DNA of 64,000 nucleotides from Niallia taxi (GTDB lineage: Bacteria; Bacillota; Bacilli; Bacillales; Cytobacillaceae). This document shows positions 1 to 9,391 of the stretch, piece after piece. The notes under the pieces were generated by a model that was not told the origin of the DNA, searched no databases, and saw nothing but the letters and a program-made list of their open reading frames with translations. The position numbers and the translations under genes are program-made. Numbering within the stretch: the first letter of the stretch is position 1; the number at the start of each line of letters is the position of its first letter. The DNA lies in the NCBI RefSeq assembly GCF_004005475.1, contig NZ_RZTZ01000014.1, positions 80,012 to 144,011 on the forward strand, in the 5' to 3' direction.

Positions 1-1
1 C

Positions 2-943
2 AGTCACTGTTACCAAAAGATGAACATCTTTCTTGTTTGTTTCAAGGAGGAAAAGGAAGTAGACAGCACTCATCAATAAAAAATTCCAGCCTTGAAATAT
101 CGAAGATTCATAGAAAAAGCTAATGAATAAAGTTGTGACAATCATATGTACGAGCATATAGACAGGCAAGAGACGAAGATAACCACTTAACCAGGCTTTT
201 TTGTATTTCGCCATAAACAGAATAATCAAGAAATTAAAGATAACCATTAAAAGTGTGAACACATCTAGCGGTAAGGATAATGCTAATACCCCAAAGGCAA
301 CAGTTGACGAAACAGCCGTCAATGCCAATACACGAAAAAAACTTGATTGCATCCTTTTCGCTAGCTGGTGATAAACAATCACAAGTACTGTTCCTGCAAT
401 CGCCCCAAACAGATACCTTCCTTCCCCTTCATATGAAAGATAAAAACCTGCTAAATGAAAGAAGTTGACGGAAAGAAATCCAATAGGCAGAAATAATCCG
501 CCAAGAACGGTAAAGGCGAAAGCTGTTTTTTCTATTTTCACAATATTTTTTGCGATAAAACCGAATCCAAAAAATAAAATAGAGACAAAGAAAATGCTTG
601 CTGCCTTCATCCACCCAACCATTGTGCTCCAATTGCTTGTTGCGACAAAAAGGCCACCTAGTAAAAGCAAGAAAACGCCAAGATACAAAAGATAGGAAAT
701 ATTACGCTCACGCAGCTCCTCTTTACTGCGGACTTTTTTCATTTTTTTCTTCTTTTCGCGAATTTGTTTTTGTTCAAGTATGTTGTCTTGTTGTACCACT
801 TCCTTCTTCGGTAAAACAACTGCTGCCTCTGTATCTTGGACATAGTCCTTATAACCGGAAAGAACTTCCTCGTATGCTTGCGAACGTATGTATTCGTGAT
901 CCTTAAGCAGTTTAAGCTTTGTCAAAAATGAGTTCTCAGTCAT
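2..943 (-). CDS. multi-pass membrane protein, C-terminal part missing
   Basis: The frame is open from the ATG at 941-943 to the left edge, so the gene runs out of the window and only its first ~314 residues are seen. The first ~75 residues are charged and rich in Lys and Glu and probably cytoplasmic. They are followed by a string of hydrophobic segments separated by short loops, at least seven in the visible part. The layout resembles the multi-pass proteins annotated in Bacillus as DUF2157 or SCO7613 C-terminal domain proteins; that assignment is tentative. No catalytic motif is visible. It lies upstream of helD in the same direction but behind helD's terminator, so it is a separate unit. 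Confidence 0.75.
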   Translation of the reverse strand, partial: MTENSFLTKLKLLKDHEYIRSQAYEEVLSGYKDYVQDTEAAVVLPKKEVVQQDNILEQKQIREKKKKMKKVRSKEELRERNISYLLYLGVFLLLLGGLFVATSNWSTMVGWMKAASIFFVSILFFGFGFIAKNIVKIEKTAFAFTVLGGLFLPIGFLSVNFFHLAGFYLSYEGEGRYLFGAIAGTVLVIVYHQLAKRMQSSFFRVLALTAVSSTVAFGVLALSLPLDVFTLLMVIFNFLIILFMAKYKKAWLSGYLRLLPVYMLVHMIVTTLFISFFYESSIFQGWNFLLMSAVYFLFLLETNKKDVHLLVTVT

Positions 944-965
944 TCACCATAACCCCTTATGATAA

Positions 966-1026
966 TTTTGTACATAATGTGTAATATTACAATATTTATT
1001 AATAAATTTCAATAATATGTACAAAA
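966..1026. repeat. inverted repeat upstream of the partial membrane gene
   Basis: TTTTGTACAT (966-975) is repeated in inverse as ATGTACAAAA (1017-1026). The 41-bp spacer is AT-rich and contains a second weak dyad. It lies just upstream of the gene ending at 943 and could be an operator or a structured leader. Confidence 0.4.
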
Positions 1027-1031
1027 GTAAT

Positions 1032-1068
1032 AAAAAAAGCTGCCGGCAATTGTAGCCAAGCAGCAAAA
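1032..1068 (-). terminator. rho-independent terminator of helD
   Basis: A GC-rich stem (GCTGC at 1039-1043 pairing with GCAGC at 1060-1064, plus inner GGC/GCC) is followed on the minus strand by a run of seven T, just after the helD stop. Confidence 0.8.
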
Positions 1069-1072
1069 AATG

Positions 1073-3391
1073 TTAATTTGATATTTTTTTCAACCTAAAT
1101 GCTTCTTTATCAATATTATCTAAGAACGGATTAGGTATATTTTCTTCCCTATAAACGTAAAGCTCATGCATCGCTCTTGTGCATGCCGTGTAGAAAAGCT
1201 CCTTCTCCATTTCATTCACATAAACCGAGCTATTATATAAAATAACAGCGTCGAATTCAATCCCCTTTGCTAAATAGGCGGGAACGACTGAAATTCCCTT
1301 TTCATAAGAGATTGTTCCCTTCTCCAATAAACGGACACCACCAGATCCTTTTAAAGATTCATACACTTCCATGCTTTCCTTTTGTGTTTTGCATATAATG
1401 GCGATGGTTTTATTACCTTCTTCTTTTAAGTGCTGCAAATCCCCTTCAATATGTGCCAAAATCGTTTTTTTATTAGGTACTTCAATAACCAACGGCTTAT
1501 TTCCATGACGGTTAAACGGCTCTATTTCATCCCCATTATGCGCCATGCTTCTAGTAAATTCAATAATTTCACTTGTGGAACGATAGCTTTTGGTTAAGGT
1601 TATCTTCTCCACATCTTCATCCGTTCCATCTCTTAAGAACTCATCATTACCATGTGCAAAGATAGCTTGATTTAAATCACCTAAAAAAGTCATTTTGCTG
1701 TATGGGAAAAGCTGCTTTATATAGCTTATTTGGAATGCTGAATAATCCTGTGCCTCATCTATGAATACTTGCCTAATACCTGTATTTGCTTTTTTGCCTT
1801 CCAGCATATCCTTTAAATAAGCAAATGCTGTCGCATCCTCATTCCATAAAATCCCCTGTTCAAGATTTACAATAGTCGTATTCACTATGCTGGTCCACTC
1901 ATCATCTGACAGATCATCTGATCTTTTGTCAAAGGCATTTTTGTATATTTGTCCATAATCAATAAATCGCAAATTCTTTATGCCCTTATAAATAGATTTG
2001 AATCGCTTATTCACAATAACCTTTCGAAGAACAACTTCTTCCTTATCAAAGTAAGAAAATTCATCATCATCACGGTTATTTTTCTGGGCTGCTTTATAGG
2101 CACTTAAATAATCTTCCTTATCAAGCAGCATCATTTCTTCATCGACCCAGGACTGTTTTCTTTCAGCTTTAGCATGCTTTCTCATCTCTGATTGCGCCCA
2201 ATCCTTTAAACTCTGCATGCGATTTGGAATGGTGACATGGTCATCCAGCTCATAAAATTTCCTCGCTAATTCCTCTTTCGAAATCAGGACCTTCTTACGG
2301 AAGGTGATATTTTTAAAAACCATACCATCTTTTGATAACCCCTGCATGTATTCATCCAGATGCTGCTTGAAAGGAAGGCTGCTTTTATATTGAATACCTG
2401 CAAGTCGAAGCTTACTGCTTTGTTCATTCTCATCAGAAAGCAGTGCTTCTAACTGTGTAAAAGGATCTTCTACATCAAATGATTTTCCGACCCTATTAAG
2501 AATGTATTCATGCCATGTTGTCTGCTGCATATTCTCTTCCCCAAGCTCAGGCAGCACTGTTGATACATAGCTGTTAAATAATGGATTTGGGGAGAAGAGC
2601 ATAATGTTATCAGATTTAAGCGTATCACGATGTCTGTAAAGCAAAAATGCGACCCTTTGCAGTGCAGCAGAGGTTTTTCCACTGCCTGCCACGCCCTGAA
2701 CAATTAAATATTTACTTGTTTCATTTCGAATGATTCTATTCTGTTCTTTTTGAATTGTCGCTACAATGCTTTTCATCATGGAACTAGCATTTGTGCCAAG
2801 CACCTCAAGCAGCAATTCATCACCGATTGTAACACCTGTATCAAAGAGGTTAAGGATTTTCCCATCTCTGATTAGAAATTGCCTTTTTAGCTGAAGTTCA
2901 CCGTCGATTTTTCCTTCAGGTGTCTTATAGGAGGCAGCACCTGGTGAATAGTCATAATAAACACTTGAGATAGGTGCTCTCCAATCATAAATATAGAAAT
3001 TTTCATCATTTTGATCCATAAAGGAGGTAATCCCAATATAAATTGCTTCTGCATCCTCCTGATCTTCCTTAAAATCAATTCTTCCAAAATACGGTGAATA
3101 CTTTAATTTCTCTAATGTTTTTAACTGTTTATGTATTTGACCGATGCTCCGCTCACGTTCGCCTAATAGCTCTGCCTGCTGTCTGAGACTTATATGCGTT
3201 TCTAGCACATCATCTGGTTCATCAAAGTTAACTGTTACGTCTTCCCAGAAGGTTTCACGAAGATGTCCTGCATCACCGCCAACATCTTTTTTATTCCCTT
3301 CTAATTTATCTATTTTTTTGCCGATTTCATGTATTACCATATCAGCTCTTTGCTGTTCTTTTGAAATCTCTTCTATGTCCTTTTTGCTCAT
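1073..3391 (-). CDS. helD: RNA polymerase recycling motor HelD
   Basis: HelD is a superfamily 1, UvrD-like ATPase that binds stalled RNA polymerase and releases it from nucleic acid. The 772-residue length is close to that of B. subtilis HelD (774). The N-terminal ~100 residues are charged and coiled-coil-like, matching the arm that enters the polymerase secondary channel. The Walker A motif GVAGSGKT is at residues 233-240. A Walker B motif of the type FIDEAQD follows about 300 residues later, and UvrD-type motifs continue to the C-terminus. A ribosome binding site AAGGAGTGG precedes the ATG. It is transcribed alone, with its own terminator. Confidence 0.95.
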   Translation of the reverse strand: MSKKDIEEISKEQQRADMVIHEIGKKIDKLEGNKKDVGGDAGHLRETFWEDVTVNFDEPDDVLETHISLRQQAELLGERERSIGQIHKQLKTLEKLKYSPYFGRIDFKEDQEDAEAIYIGITSFMDQNDENFYIYDWRAPISSVYYDYSPGAASYKTPEGKIDGELQLKRQFLIRDGKILNLFDTGVTIGDELLLEVLGTNASSMMKSIVATIQKEQNRIIRNETSKYLIVQGVAGSGKTSAALQRVAFLLYRHRDTLKSDNIMLFSPNPLFNSYVSTVLPELGEENMQQTTWHEYILNRVGKSFDVEDPFTQLEALLSDENEQSSKLRLAGIQYKSSLPFKQHLDEYMQGLSKDGMVFKNITFRKKVLISKEELARKFYELDDHVTIPNRMQSLKDWAQSEMRKHAKAERKQSWVDEEMMLLDKEDYLSAYKAAQKNNRDDDEFSYFDKEEVVLRKVIVNKRFKSIYKGIKNLRFIDYGQIYKNAFDKRSDDLSDDEWTSIVNTTIVNLEQGILWNEDATAFAYLKDMLEGKKANTGIRQVFIDEAQDYSAFQISYIKQLFPYSKMTFLGDLNQAIFAHGNDEFLRDGTDEDVEKITLTKSYRSTSEIIEFTRSMAHNGDEIEPFNRHGNKPLVIEVPNKKTILAHIEGDLQHLKEEGNKTIAIICKTQKESMEVYESLKGSGGVRLLEKGTISYEKGISVVPAYLAKGIEFDAVILYNSSVYVNEMEKELFYTACTRAMHELYVYREENIPNPFLDNIDKEAFRLKKISN

Positions 3392-3462
3392 GTTTTTTTA
3401 CCACTCCTTGTACGTTACTATTTGACAAGCAGGAATTTTTATGATAGTATAATGTTAGGTTA

Positions 3463-3495
3463 TTATAAATAATTTACGATCGTTATTATTTATAA
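3463..3495. repeat. AT-rich inverted repeat upstream of helD
   Basis: TTATAAATAA at 3463-3472 is perfectly inverted as TTATTTATAA at 3486-3495. It lies 70-100 bp upstream of the helD start codon, where an operator could sit. No regulator can be named. Confidence 0.45.
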
Positions 3496-3533
3496 CTTTT
3501 CAAGTATACCATAAATGCTATTACATATCTATA

Positions 3534-3570
3534 AAATCATCCCATGCCTTATTAGCATGGGATTTTTTAT
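3534..3570 (-). terminator. terminator after the MFS transporter
   Basis: CCCATGC (3541-3547) pairs with GCATGGG (3555-3561) around a 7-nt loop. T-rich or A-rich flanks on both sides make it possibly bidirectional. Confidence 0.65.
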
Positions 3571-3592
3571 GTTTCATAAAAATGACAATACC

Positions 3593-4846
3593 TTATCCGA
3601 TCTTTGCCACTTTTCTTTTCAACAGAAGGGTATCCTTCCTTTTTAAGTATACGTAGTAAGCAAAGAAAAATACACCACTTAATGCTCGCATAACAGAGGA
3701 AATATTCATGGCACTGTATATATTCGTCATTTCCAGCAAAACAACACCGAACTGTGGTGCCGCAAAAGCGACGAGTGCCAACAGGATATTGTAATTAGAG
3801 ATGCTTTGACTTCTGGTTTCCTCTTTTGTACTGTCTAGCAGCTGATTGAACAATAACAAAACAGTTCCTGACACGAACAAGCCTGCCAACAAATTGACAG
3901 CGACAATATACGGCAGGTTAGTCGACAGCACGGTCATAAATGGAGTAGTTGCCATTCCTATCGAAACAAGAACAAGCATTTTAGAATGGCTATGCTTTTC
4001 TGCCATCCTTCCCCACCATTTAAAGCTGACAATTTGTCCAATTGAATTGGCGACCGCAAAAAGACTTACCCATAATCCTGTTGCTCCAGCGTACTTGATT
4101 TGATAAATACTGAACAGTGACCAGCACATTTGCCAAGCAAAATTAAAAAACAGACTGCATAAAAGAAAATATAAAAAAGGTTTATGCTTAAAAACAGACA
4201 AGCCGAACAATGAATTATTAGCAGCTGCCACTCTTTTCTTTTTCGGTTCAACATGTTTTTTCAAGTAGGTTATTTCTAATAAACCACATACAAAAGCAGC
4301 TATAAATAACAGCTGGTATGGCAATGGATTGCCTGCATCAAATAGCTGCAGGAATAAACCGACAATAAAGGTTGAAATCATTGCTACAACGGTCATTACT
4401 TTATTACGTGTACTAAAAAACACATTTCTTCTCTGCTCCGAAACGATATCTGCAATCAATGCTTGCCAGCTTAGATTGGCAAAGGAAAATGGTAAATTCA
4501 TCAGTGCCACAAGCAATATGAAAGTCCAGCTTTGTATGGAATCAGGCAGAAAAACGACAAGCGCCATGGCAAGTAAAAATATTCTTGCCATCAGAAAAGA
4601 ATACACCGTAAACATCTTTTTACTTTGAAGCTTATTCATAATAATGGAACCGATAATCATTGCAAACATCCCAACAAATTGAGGCAATGATCCAATCAAG
4701 CCGAGCTCATAATTTGAAACACCAAGAACACTTATAGCGAAAAGAGGAAAATAATTATTAGATATATTAAGAATTAAAGTCGTGTATACACCATTCTTAA
4801 TGCTCCATTTTTCATTAGCGCTATTTACCTGTTCATGCTCATCCAT
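3593..4846 (-). CDS. MFS family transporter
   Basis: A 417-residue polytopic membrane protein with about twelve hydrophobic segments and a basic C-terminus, as in major facilitator superfamily carriers. The loop between helices 2 and 3 (around SKKMFTVYSFLMAR) resembles the degenerate MFS signature. No substrate can be read from the sequence. It is a single-gene unit with a terminator downstream and an AT-rich spacer upstream. The ribosome binding site is weak (GGATGG). Confidence 0.8.
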   Translation of the reverse strand: MDEHEQVNSANEKWSIKNGVYTTLILNISNNYFPLFAISVLGVSNYELGLIGSLPQFVGMFAMIIGSIIMNKLQSKKMFTVYSFLMARIFLLAMALVVFLPDSIQSWTFILLVALMNLPFSFANLSWQALIADIVSEQRRNVFFSTRNKVMTVVAMISTFIVGLFLQLFDAGNPLPYQLLFIAAFVCGLLEITYLKKHVEPKKKRVAAANNSLFGLSVFKHKPFLYFLLCSLFFNFAWQMCWSLFSIYQIKYAGATGLWVSLFAVANSIGQIVSFKWWGRMAEKHSHSKMLVLVSIGMATTPFMTVLSTNLPYIVAVNLLAGLFVSGTVLLLFNQLLDSTKEETRSQSISNYNILLALVAFAAPQFGVVLLEMTNIYSAMNISSVMRALSGVFFFAYYVYLKRKDTLLLKRKVAKIG

Positions 4847-5194
4847 TTGTTAATCATCCATCCTTTTATATTCTTTTTTTCTTTGTTAACGGAATAATAC
4901 GAAAATTATTTCGAATTCTGAACTTTTTTCCATTAGTAATATTACTCCCTTCTATTAACGGTTACAAGCTTTTTTTTGAAAATTTACAGTACTTTTTTTC
5001 GCTAAAAAATTGGCCAAAAATTTAGTTTAGAAGCTTATTTCGTTTTAGAAAAAGGCCCATTAAACGGAAGAAAACGAAAGGATTTATCGTGATAGGAACG
5101 CTTTAACTGGAGGTGCTAGTGCCTTTTTGTTACACTGCCATCAATAGCCGTTTCTTAGTAAAATTTTAATACGTAGGCCGCCATTTTGCAGGCA
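4847..5194. other. intergenic stretch
   Basis: No ORF with a plausible start was found. The stretch is AT-rich, with long T and A runs near 4960-5010. The promoter of the MFS gene must lie here, but no clear -35/-10 pair stood out. Confidence 0.5.
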
Positions 5195-5236
5195 AAAGAA
5201 AAGCTGCTTACCGAATTGGTAAGCAGCTTCTTTTTA
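5195..5236 (-). terminator. terminator of the LTA synthase gene
   Basis: A perfect 12-bp stem (AAGCTGCTTACC at 5202-5213, GGTAAGCAGCTT at 5219-5230) is flanked by A/T tracts on both sides and overlaps the stop codon of the gene. Confidence 0.85.
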
Positions 5237-7219
5237 TTCGCCAGATTCTGTTTCTGATTTTGTATCTGTTGCAGGATCTGTTGTGGAATCATCACCGTTT
5301 TTTACATAGCTGTAATCATCTCGATTAATTGGTGTGAATCCTTTTGGTGTATAGAATCGAAGTAAATCTTTACTTACAATTGCATCAGATGTTTGCAGCT
5401 CTGCAGCAGCATTTTCAGCCTGCTTTGTACATTGAGCAGCATCTAACAGGTCACCATTGTTTGTATCATAGCAATTATCTCCGATTTTTGTTACTGTCGG
5501 CGATACATAATCTCCGTTACGGAAAGGAATTGTTTCACGATGATCTTTCGACAGCAAATCAGATCCGATTTGCAGATAATCCTTCGTATCAACACCTAAC
5601 AAATGTAGAACTGTCGGCATAACATCGACGTCACCGCCGTACTCGCTGACAACCTTGCCTTCCATGCCAGGAACATGGATAAACAATGGAACACGTTGCA
5701 ATTGAGAATTCATTAACGGTGTTATTTCATCAACACCCATTACCTTCGCCATTGCCGTATTGTGGTTTTCAGAAATTCCGTAGTGGTCTCCATACATTAC
5801 AACCATTGTGTCGTCATACAGGCCTGATTCCTTCAAGTAGCTGAAGAATTCCTTAATGGACTCATCCAGATAATGCGCTGATTGGAAATAGTCGTTTACA
5901 ACAGAATCTCCAAAGTCACCAGCAGGGAAATCCGTATCCCCTTCATCCATTTCGAATGGATGGTGGTTAGACAATGTTATGAACTTCGCATAAAACGGCT
6001 GTTGAAGTGATTCCAATAACGGCATACTTTCCTTGAAGAAAGGAATATCCTTCATCCCGTAGTTCTTTGTGTTTTCTTCAGACATGTCATAGTACTCTGC
6101 ATCAAAGAAATAATCATATCCAATTGATTTATACATTTCGTTTCTATTCCAGAATGTCTTGTAGTTACCATGAAAAGCTGCAGACACATAGCCCTTTGTC
6201 TTCAGGATAGCTGGAGCAGATTGCAATGTATTTTGTGCTTTATTCACAAAAACAGACCCTTGTGACATTCCGTACAAGGAATTATCCATCATAAATTCAG
6301 CGTCAGATGTTTTACCCTGACCTGTTTGGTGGAAGAAGTTCTCGAAGTAAAGTGTGTCTTGCTTACCTACAAGAGAATTCAGAAACGGTGTTACCTCTTC
6401 ACCATTTAGCTTGTAATTAATGATAAAGCTTTGCAGTGATTCAAGTGAGATATAAACGACATTTTTTCCTTCTGCCTTTCCATAATAAACGGAATTCGGC
6501 TCTGCAAAATTGGCATTAATATAGTTTTGAACCTCTGTAATGTCACTGCTGTCAGCAAGAGCTCGTTGGCTCTCAGAGCGAGCATTTTGCACAACATCAT
6601 ATACTGTGAAGTTGTATGCACCCAAATATTTAACCAAATAGTTACGGTCAAAAGATCTGCTTAAAAGCTGTGGACGATCTGCTTCTGCAAGGCCAAGGTT
6701 AATAATAAACACAAGGATTGCTAATGCGAATACAGATTTAGCAGCTCTGCGATTTTTTTGCACTTTAGGTTTATAAACCTTCGTTGCCAGCAATACTATT
6801 AGTACGATGACATCAAGGAAGTATAAAATATCAGTAAAACGCATTAGCGAGTTTATACTGTCGCTAAGCTGTCCGCCATTCACCTTAACCTGCATAACAA
6901 CAGGAACAGTGATAAAGTCTGTAAAGAAGCGGTAATAGACGATATTGGCATAAAGCAATGCGGACATGATTCCGCTTATGACAACAATCATAATCGATTG
7001 AGCCTTACCTTTAATGAACAAAGCAAGTCCAATAAAGAACAAGGCAGAGCTTAATGGGTTTAAGAACAGAAGGAATTGCTGAAGTGCACCTTCCACTCCA
7101 AGACTAAACTCAACCTTATAAGCAATATACGTTTTCATCCAAAATAAAATAATGGCGATTAAAAAGAAAGAAGAATGTTTAGAGAAAAATTTCTTCATTA
7201 ATTCTGCTGTACCTTTCAA
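5234..7219 (-). CDS. ltaS: lipoteichoic acid synthase family protein (LtaS type)
   Basis: LtaS enzymes polymerise glycerol phosphate from phosphatidylglycerol on the outer face of the membrane. The 661-residue protein has five N-terminal membrane segments (about residues 15-180) and then an extracellular sulfatase-fold domain. The predicted catalytic Thr304 lies in GQGKTSDAEFM and the metal ligand Glu260 in YISLES; these match the known Thr and Glu of S. aureus LtaS. The C-terminus is acidic and Thr/Asp/Ser-rich. The start is TTG behind GAGGTG with 7-nt spacing; an ATG seven codons in (7196-7198) is the alternative. Bacilli carry several paralogues (LtaS, YqgS, YfnI, the primase YvgJ), so the exact role is uncertain. 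Confidence 0.88.
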   Translation of the reverse strand: MKGTAELMKKFFSKHSSFFLIAIILFWMKTYIAYKVEFSLGVEGALQQFLLFLNPLSSALFFIGLALFIKGKAQSIMIVVISGIMSALLYANIVYYRFFTDFITVPVVMQVKVNGGQLSDSINSLMRFTDILYFLDVIVLIVLLATKVYKPKVQKNRRAAKSVFALAILVFIINLGLAEADRPQLLSRSFDRNYLVKYLGAYNFTVYDVVQNARSESQRALADSSDITEVQNYINANFAEPNSVYYGKAEGKNVVYISLESLQSFIINYKLNGEEVTPFLNSLVGKQDTLYFENFFHQTGQGKTSDAEFMMDNSLYGMSQGSVFVNKAQNTLQSAPAILKTKGYVSAAFHGNYKTFWNRNEMYKSIGYDYFFDAEYYDMSEENTKNYGMKDIPFFKESMPLLESLQQPFYAKFITLSNHHPFEMDEGDTDFPAGDFGDSVVNDYFQSAHYLDESIKEFFSYLKESGLYDDTMVVMYGDHYGISENHNTAMAKVMGVDEITPLMNSQLQRVPLFIHVPGMEGKVVSEYGGDVDVMPTVLHLLGVDTKDYLQIGSDLLSKDHRETIPFRNGDYVSPTVTKIGDNCYDTNNGDLLDAAQCTKQAENAAAELQTSDAIVSKDLLRFYTPKGFTPINRDDYSYVKNGDDSTTDPATDTKSETESGE

Positions 7220-7617
7220 TCAAATTCACCTCAATTCAAGTTTTAGCAAAAAATCCAACTGATTTTTCATTGGCTATCACACATAGCCATTTTTTAGTTT
7301 TATAGTTTTTTGTTTTTAATTCCTGTTTTAGTAAAAGCCAAGATTCGCCATAATCAAGATGTGTTTTGCCTTTACTTTCAAAATAACGTTTTAAATTATA
7401 CCACAGGATGATTCAAAGAGAAATAAATAATTATGCCTCCATTTCCACATATAACCTCCACATAGTGTTTACAAAAAGCATATAAATTCTTCAAATTAAA
7501 CCCATCTTACAATAATTACAAAAAAAATGCTAGTGAAAAACTATAAGTAAAAAGAATCAAAATCTTTATATAAATTAACTCCATTTCTTTTATTTAAAGA
7601 GACCAATTTCTCAAACT
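7220..7617. other. intergenic stretch between divergent genes
   Basis: About 400 AT-rich bases separate the LTA synthase from the M42 peptidase. No ORF of merit was seen. It must hold the LTA synthase promoter, not resolved by eye. Confidence 0.5.
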
Positions 7618-7646
7618 TTGTTTGCCCTTTTCTTTTCAAGTATAAT
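7618..7646 (+). promoter_or_regulatory. SigA-type promoter of the M42 peptidase gene
   Basis: TTGTTT (7618-7623), a 17-bp spacer and a perfect TATAAT (7641-7646) lie 31 bp upstream of the start codon, followed by AGGAGG at 7663-7668. Confidence 0.65.
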
Positions 7647-7676
7647 AATGGTGAAACCAAACAGGAGGAATAGAGC

Positions 7677-8726
7677 ATGCTTAAATTGAAGCAAACTGAG
7701 TTTTTGCAGTCATTGGAGAGCTTACTGAACATCAGCAGCCCTTCAGGCAACACAGTTAATATCATTAACTACATAGAAGACCAATTAACAGCAGAAGGAA
7801 TTGAAACAAGAAGGAATAATAAAGGCGGACTTATTGCAACAATTCCAGGCAAAACCGCTGAAAAGCAAAGAATGCTGACAGCCCATGTTGATACATTAGG
7901 AGCTATGGTAAAGGAAATTAAAGCTAACGGCAGACTTCGCCTTGACCTAATAGGTGGTTTTACCCATAACAGTATTGAAGGAGAAAATTGCCTGATCGAA
8001 ACATCAAACGGAGACGTTTATACTGGTACAATTCTGCTTCATCAAGCTTCTGTTCATGTATACAAAGAGGCAAGTAAGGCTGAAAGAAATCAGGCAAATA
8101 TGGAGGTCCGCATTGATGAGCGTGTCGCTTCTGCAGAGGATGTCAAGAAGCTTGGTATTGCAGTTGGTGACTTTGTTTCCTTCTATCCAAGAGTGGAACT
8201 AACTAAATCCGGCTTTATTAAATCACGGCATTTAGACGATAAAGCAAGCGTTGCAATTCTGCTTGAAGTGATGAAGGCCTTAAAGACTTCAAGTGAACAA
8301 ATTCCATATACTACACATTTCCTTATTTCCAATAATGAAGAAATTGGCTATGGCGGAAATTCTAATATCCCAAAAGAAACGGTCGAATATTTAGCAGTCG
8401 ATATGGGGGCTATGGGAGATGGACAATCCACAGATGAATATACTGTTTCTATCTGTGTGAAGGATGCGAGCGGTCCCTATCATCTTGGCTTACGCAAAAA
8501 GCTCGTTAAGCTTGCTGCCGATAACAATATCCCTTATCAGCTTGATATCTATCCATATTACGGTTCAGACGCTTCTGCTGCCATTAGATCTGGTCATGAT
8601 ATTATCCATGGTCTGATTGGCCCTGGAATTGATTCTTCTCACGCTTATGAAAGAACGCATTTCACATCTATTGAAGCAACTGCAAACTTGATTTATGCCT
8701 ATGTATGGAGTGACATGCTTACCTAA
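7677..8726 (+). CDS. M42 family metallo-aminopeptidase
   Basis: A cytoplasmic dizinc aminopeptidase of the M42 family (glutamyl aminopeptidase/FrvX/YsdC group), which normally forms tetrahedral dodecamers that trim peptides. Metal-binding and catalytic motifs are in place: His70 in AHVDTLG, Asp187-Asp188 in HLDDKAS, Glu221-Glu222 in NNEEIGYGG, an Asp in VDMGAMG and the final His in SSHAYERTH. The 349-residue length is typical. A strong AGGAGG lies 8 nt before the ATG. It is monocistronic, with a promoter and terminator visible. Confidence 0.9.
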   Translation: MLKLKQTEFLQSLESLLNISSPSGNTVNIINYIEDQLTAEGIETRRNNKGGLIATIPGKTAEKQRMLTAHVDTLGAMVKEIKANGRLRLDLIGGFTHNSIEGENCLIETSNGDVYTGTILLHQASVHVYKEASKAERNQANMEVRIDERVASAEDVKKLGIAVGDFVSFYPRVELTKSGFIKSRHLDDKASVAILLEVMKALKTSSEQIPYTTHFLISNNEEIGYGGNSNIPKETVEYLAVDMGAMGDGQSTDEYTVSICVKDASGPYHLGLRKKLVKLAADNNIPYQLDIYPYYGSDASAAIRSGHDIIHGLIGPGIDSSHAYERTHFTSIEATANLIYAYVWSDMLT

Positions 8727-8737
8727 TTTCTATCAAC

Positions 8738-8777
8738 AAAAAAACAGCGGCAATTAACGATTGCTGCTGTTCTTTTT
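8738..8777. terminator. bidirectional terminator
   Basis: ACAGCGGCAAT (8744-8754) pairs with ATTGCTGCTGT (8760-8770), with A and T runs outside. It serves the converging M42 peptidase and M15 peptidase genes. Confidence 0.85.
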
Positions 8778-9330
8778 ATGGGCGCTTACCATTTTGGAGA
8801 TCCTCAATACTTAACCCGAAATCCATTTGAAAATGGGGGTAATCCTTAAAGCTTCTCCAATCTCCACCCCACTCAAATCCTAATGACTTTGCCATTTCGA
8901 CAACTTCCGACCAATCACTTTTTGCATTGCCATTTCCGTCATAATCCATGTCCCAAATAACTTCCCCATTAAGATTCATAAGCGCAAAATCAATGGCGAG
9001 ACCATAATTGTGATAAGATTCTCCGCCTTTTGCATTTGTGACAACATCACCAGATGCTGTCCTGCCTTGCGCATATAGCTTATCCTGTTCCTCTGAGCTT
9101 CTGAAATCTGCTGTTATAACTATATTAATACCTTTATCGGCAGCTAAGCTTATCAGCTCATCTCGTTTATTGGCAACCGTCTCATTTAGCTCTGTAGGCA
9201 ACGGAGTATCCTGTTGTAGGTCGATTTTTTGCTCTTCTTTCCAATAAGCGATAACAAAAATAGATAATATTAAACAAACTAGAAGGAAGCTAGCAACATT
9301 CCTTCGCTTTCGTTTTGGTGTCTTCTTCAA
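8776..9330 (-). CDS. M15 family cell-wall peptidase (VanY/CwlK type)
   Basis: Predicted membrane-anchored peptidoglycan peptidase. Residues 1-12 are basic, followed by one hydrophobic anchor (about 13-29). The catalytic domain carries the M15 zinc motifs: SYHNYGLAIDFA (His and Asp ligands) and PHFQMD (second His). These fit L,D- or D,D-endopeptidases such as B. subtilis CwlK, but substrate specificity cannot be told. The start codon is TTG at 9328-9330 behind GGGAGAG. Total length 184 residues. Confidence 0.82.
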   Translation of the reverse strand: MKKTPKRKRRNVASFLLVCLILSIFVIAYWKEEQKIDLQQDTPLPTELNETVANKRDELISLAADKGINIVITADFRSSEEQDKLYAQGRTASGDVVTNAKGGESYHNYGLAIDFALMNLNGEVIWDMDYDGNGNAKSDWSEVVEMAKSLGFEWGGDWRSFKDYPHFQMDFGLSIEDLQNGKRP

Positions 9331-9391
9331 TGAATCTCTCCCTATTTCTTCTATAATATACTTGCAAAAGCCCGATCGGTAACTTTAACTT

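Noticed and set aside
880..897. A LexA-like string (CGAACGTATGTATT)
   Set aside because: It matches only 12 of 14 positions and lies inside the coding region of the partial membrane protein, far from a promoter.
3422..3453. TTGACA and TATAAT on the plus strand upstream of helD
   Set aside because: The spacer is 20 bp, too long for a SigA promoter, and no plus-strand gene follows.
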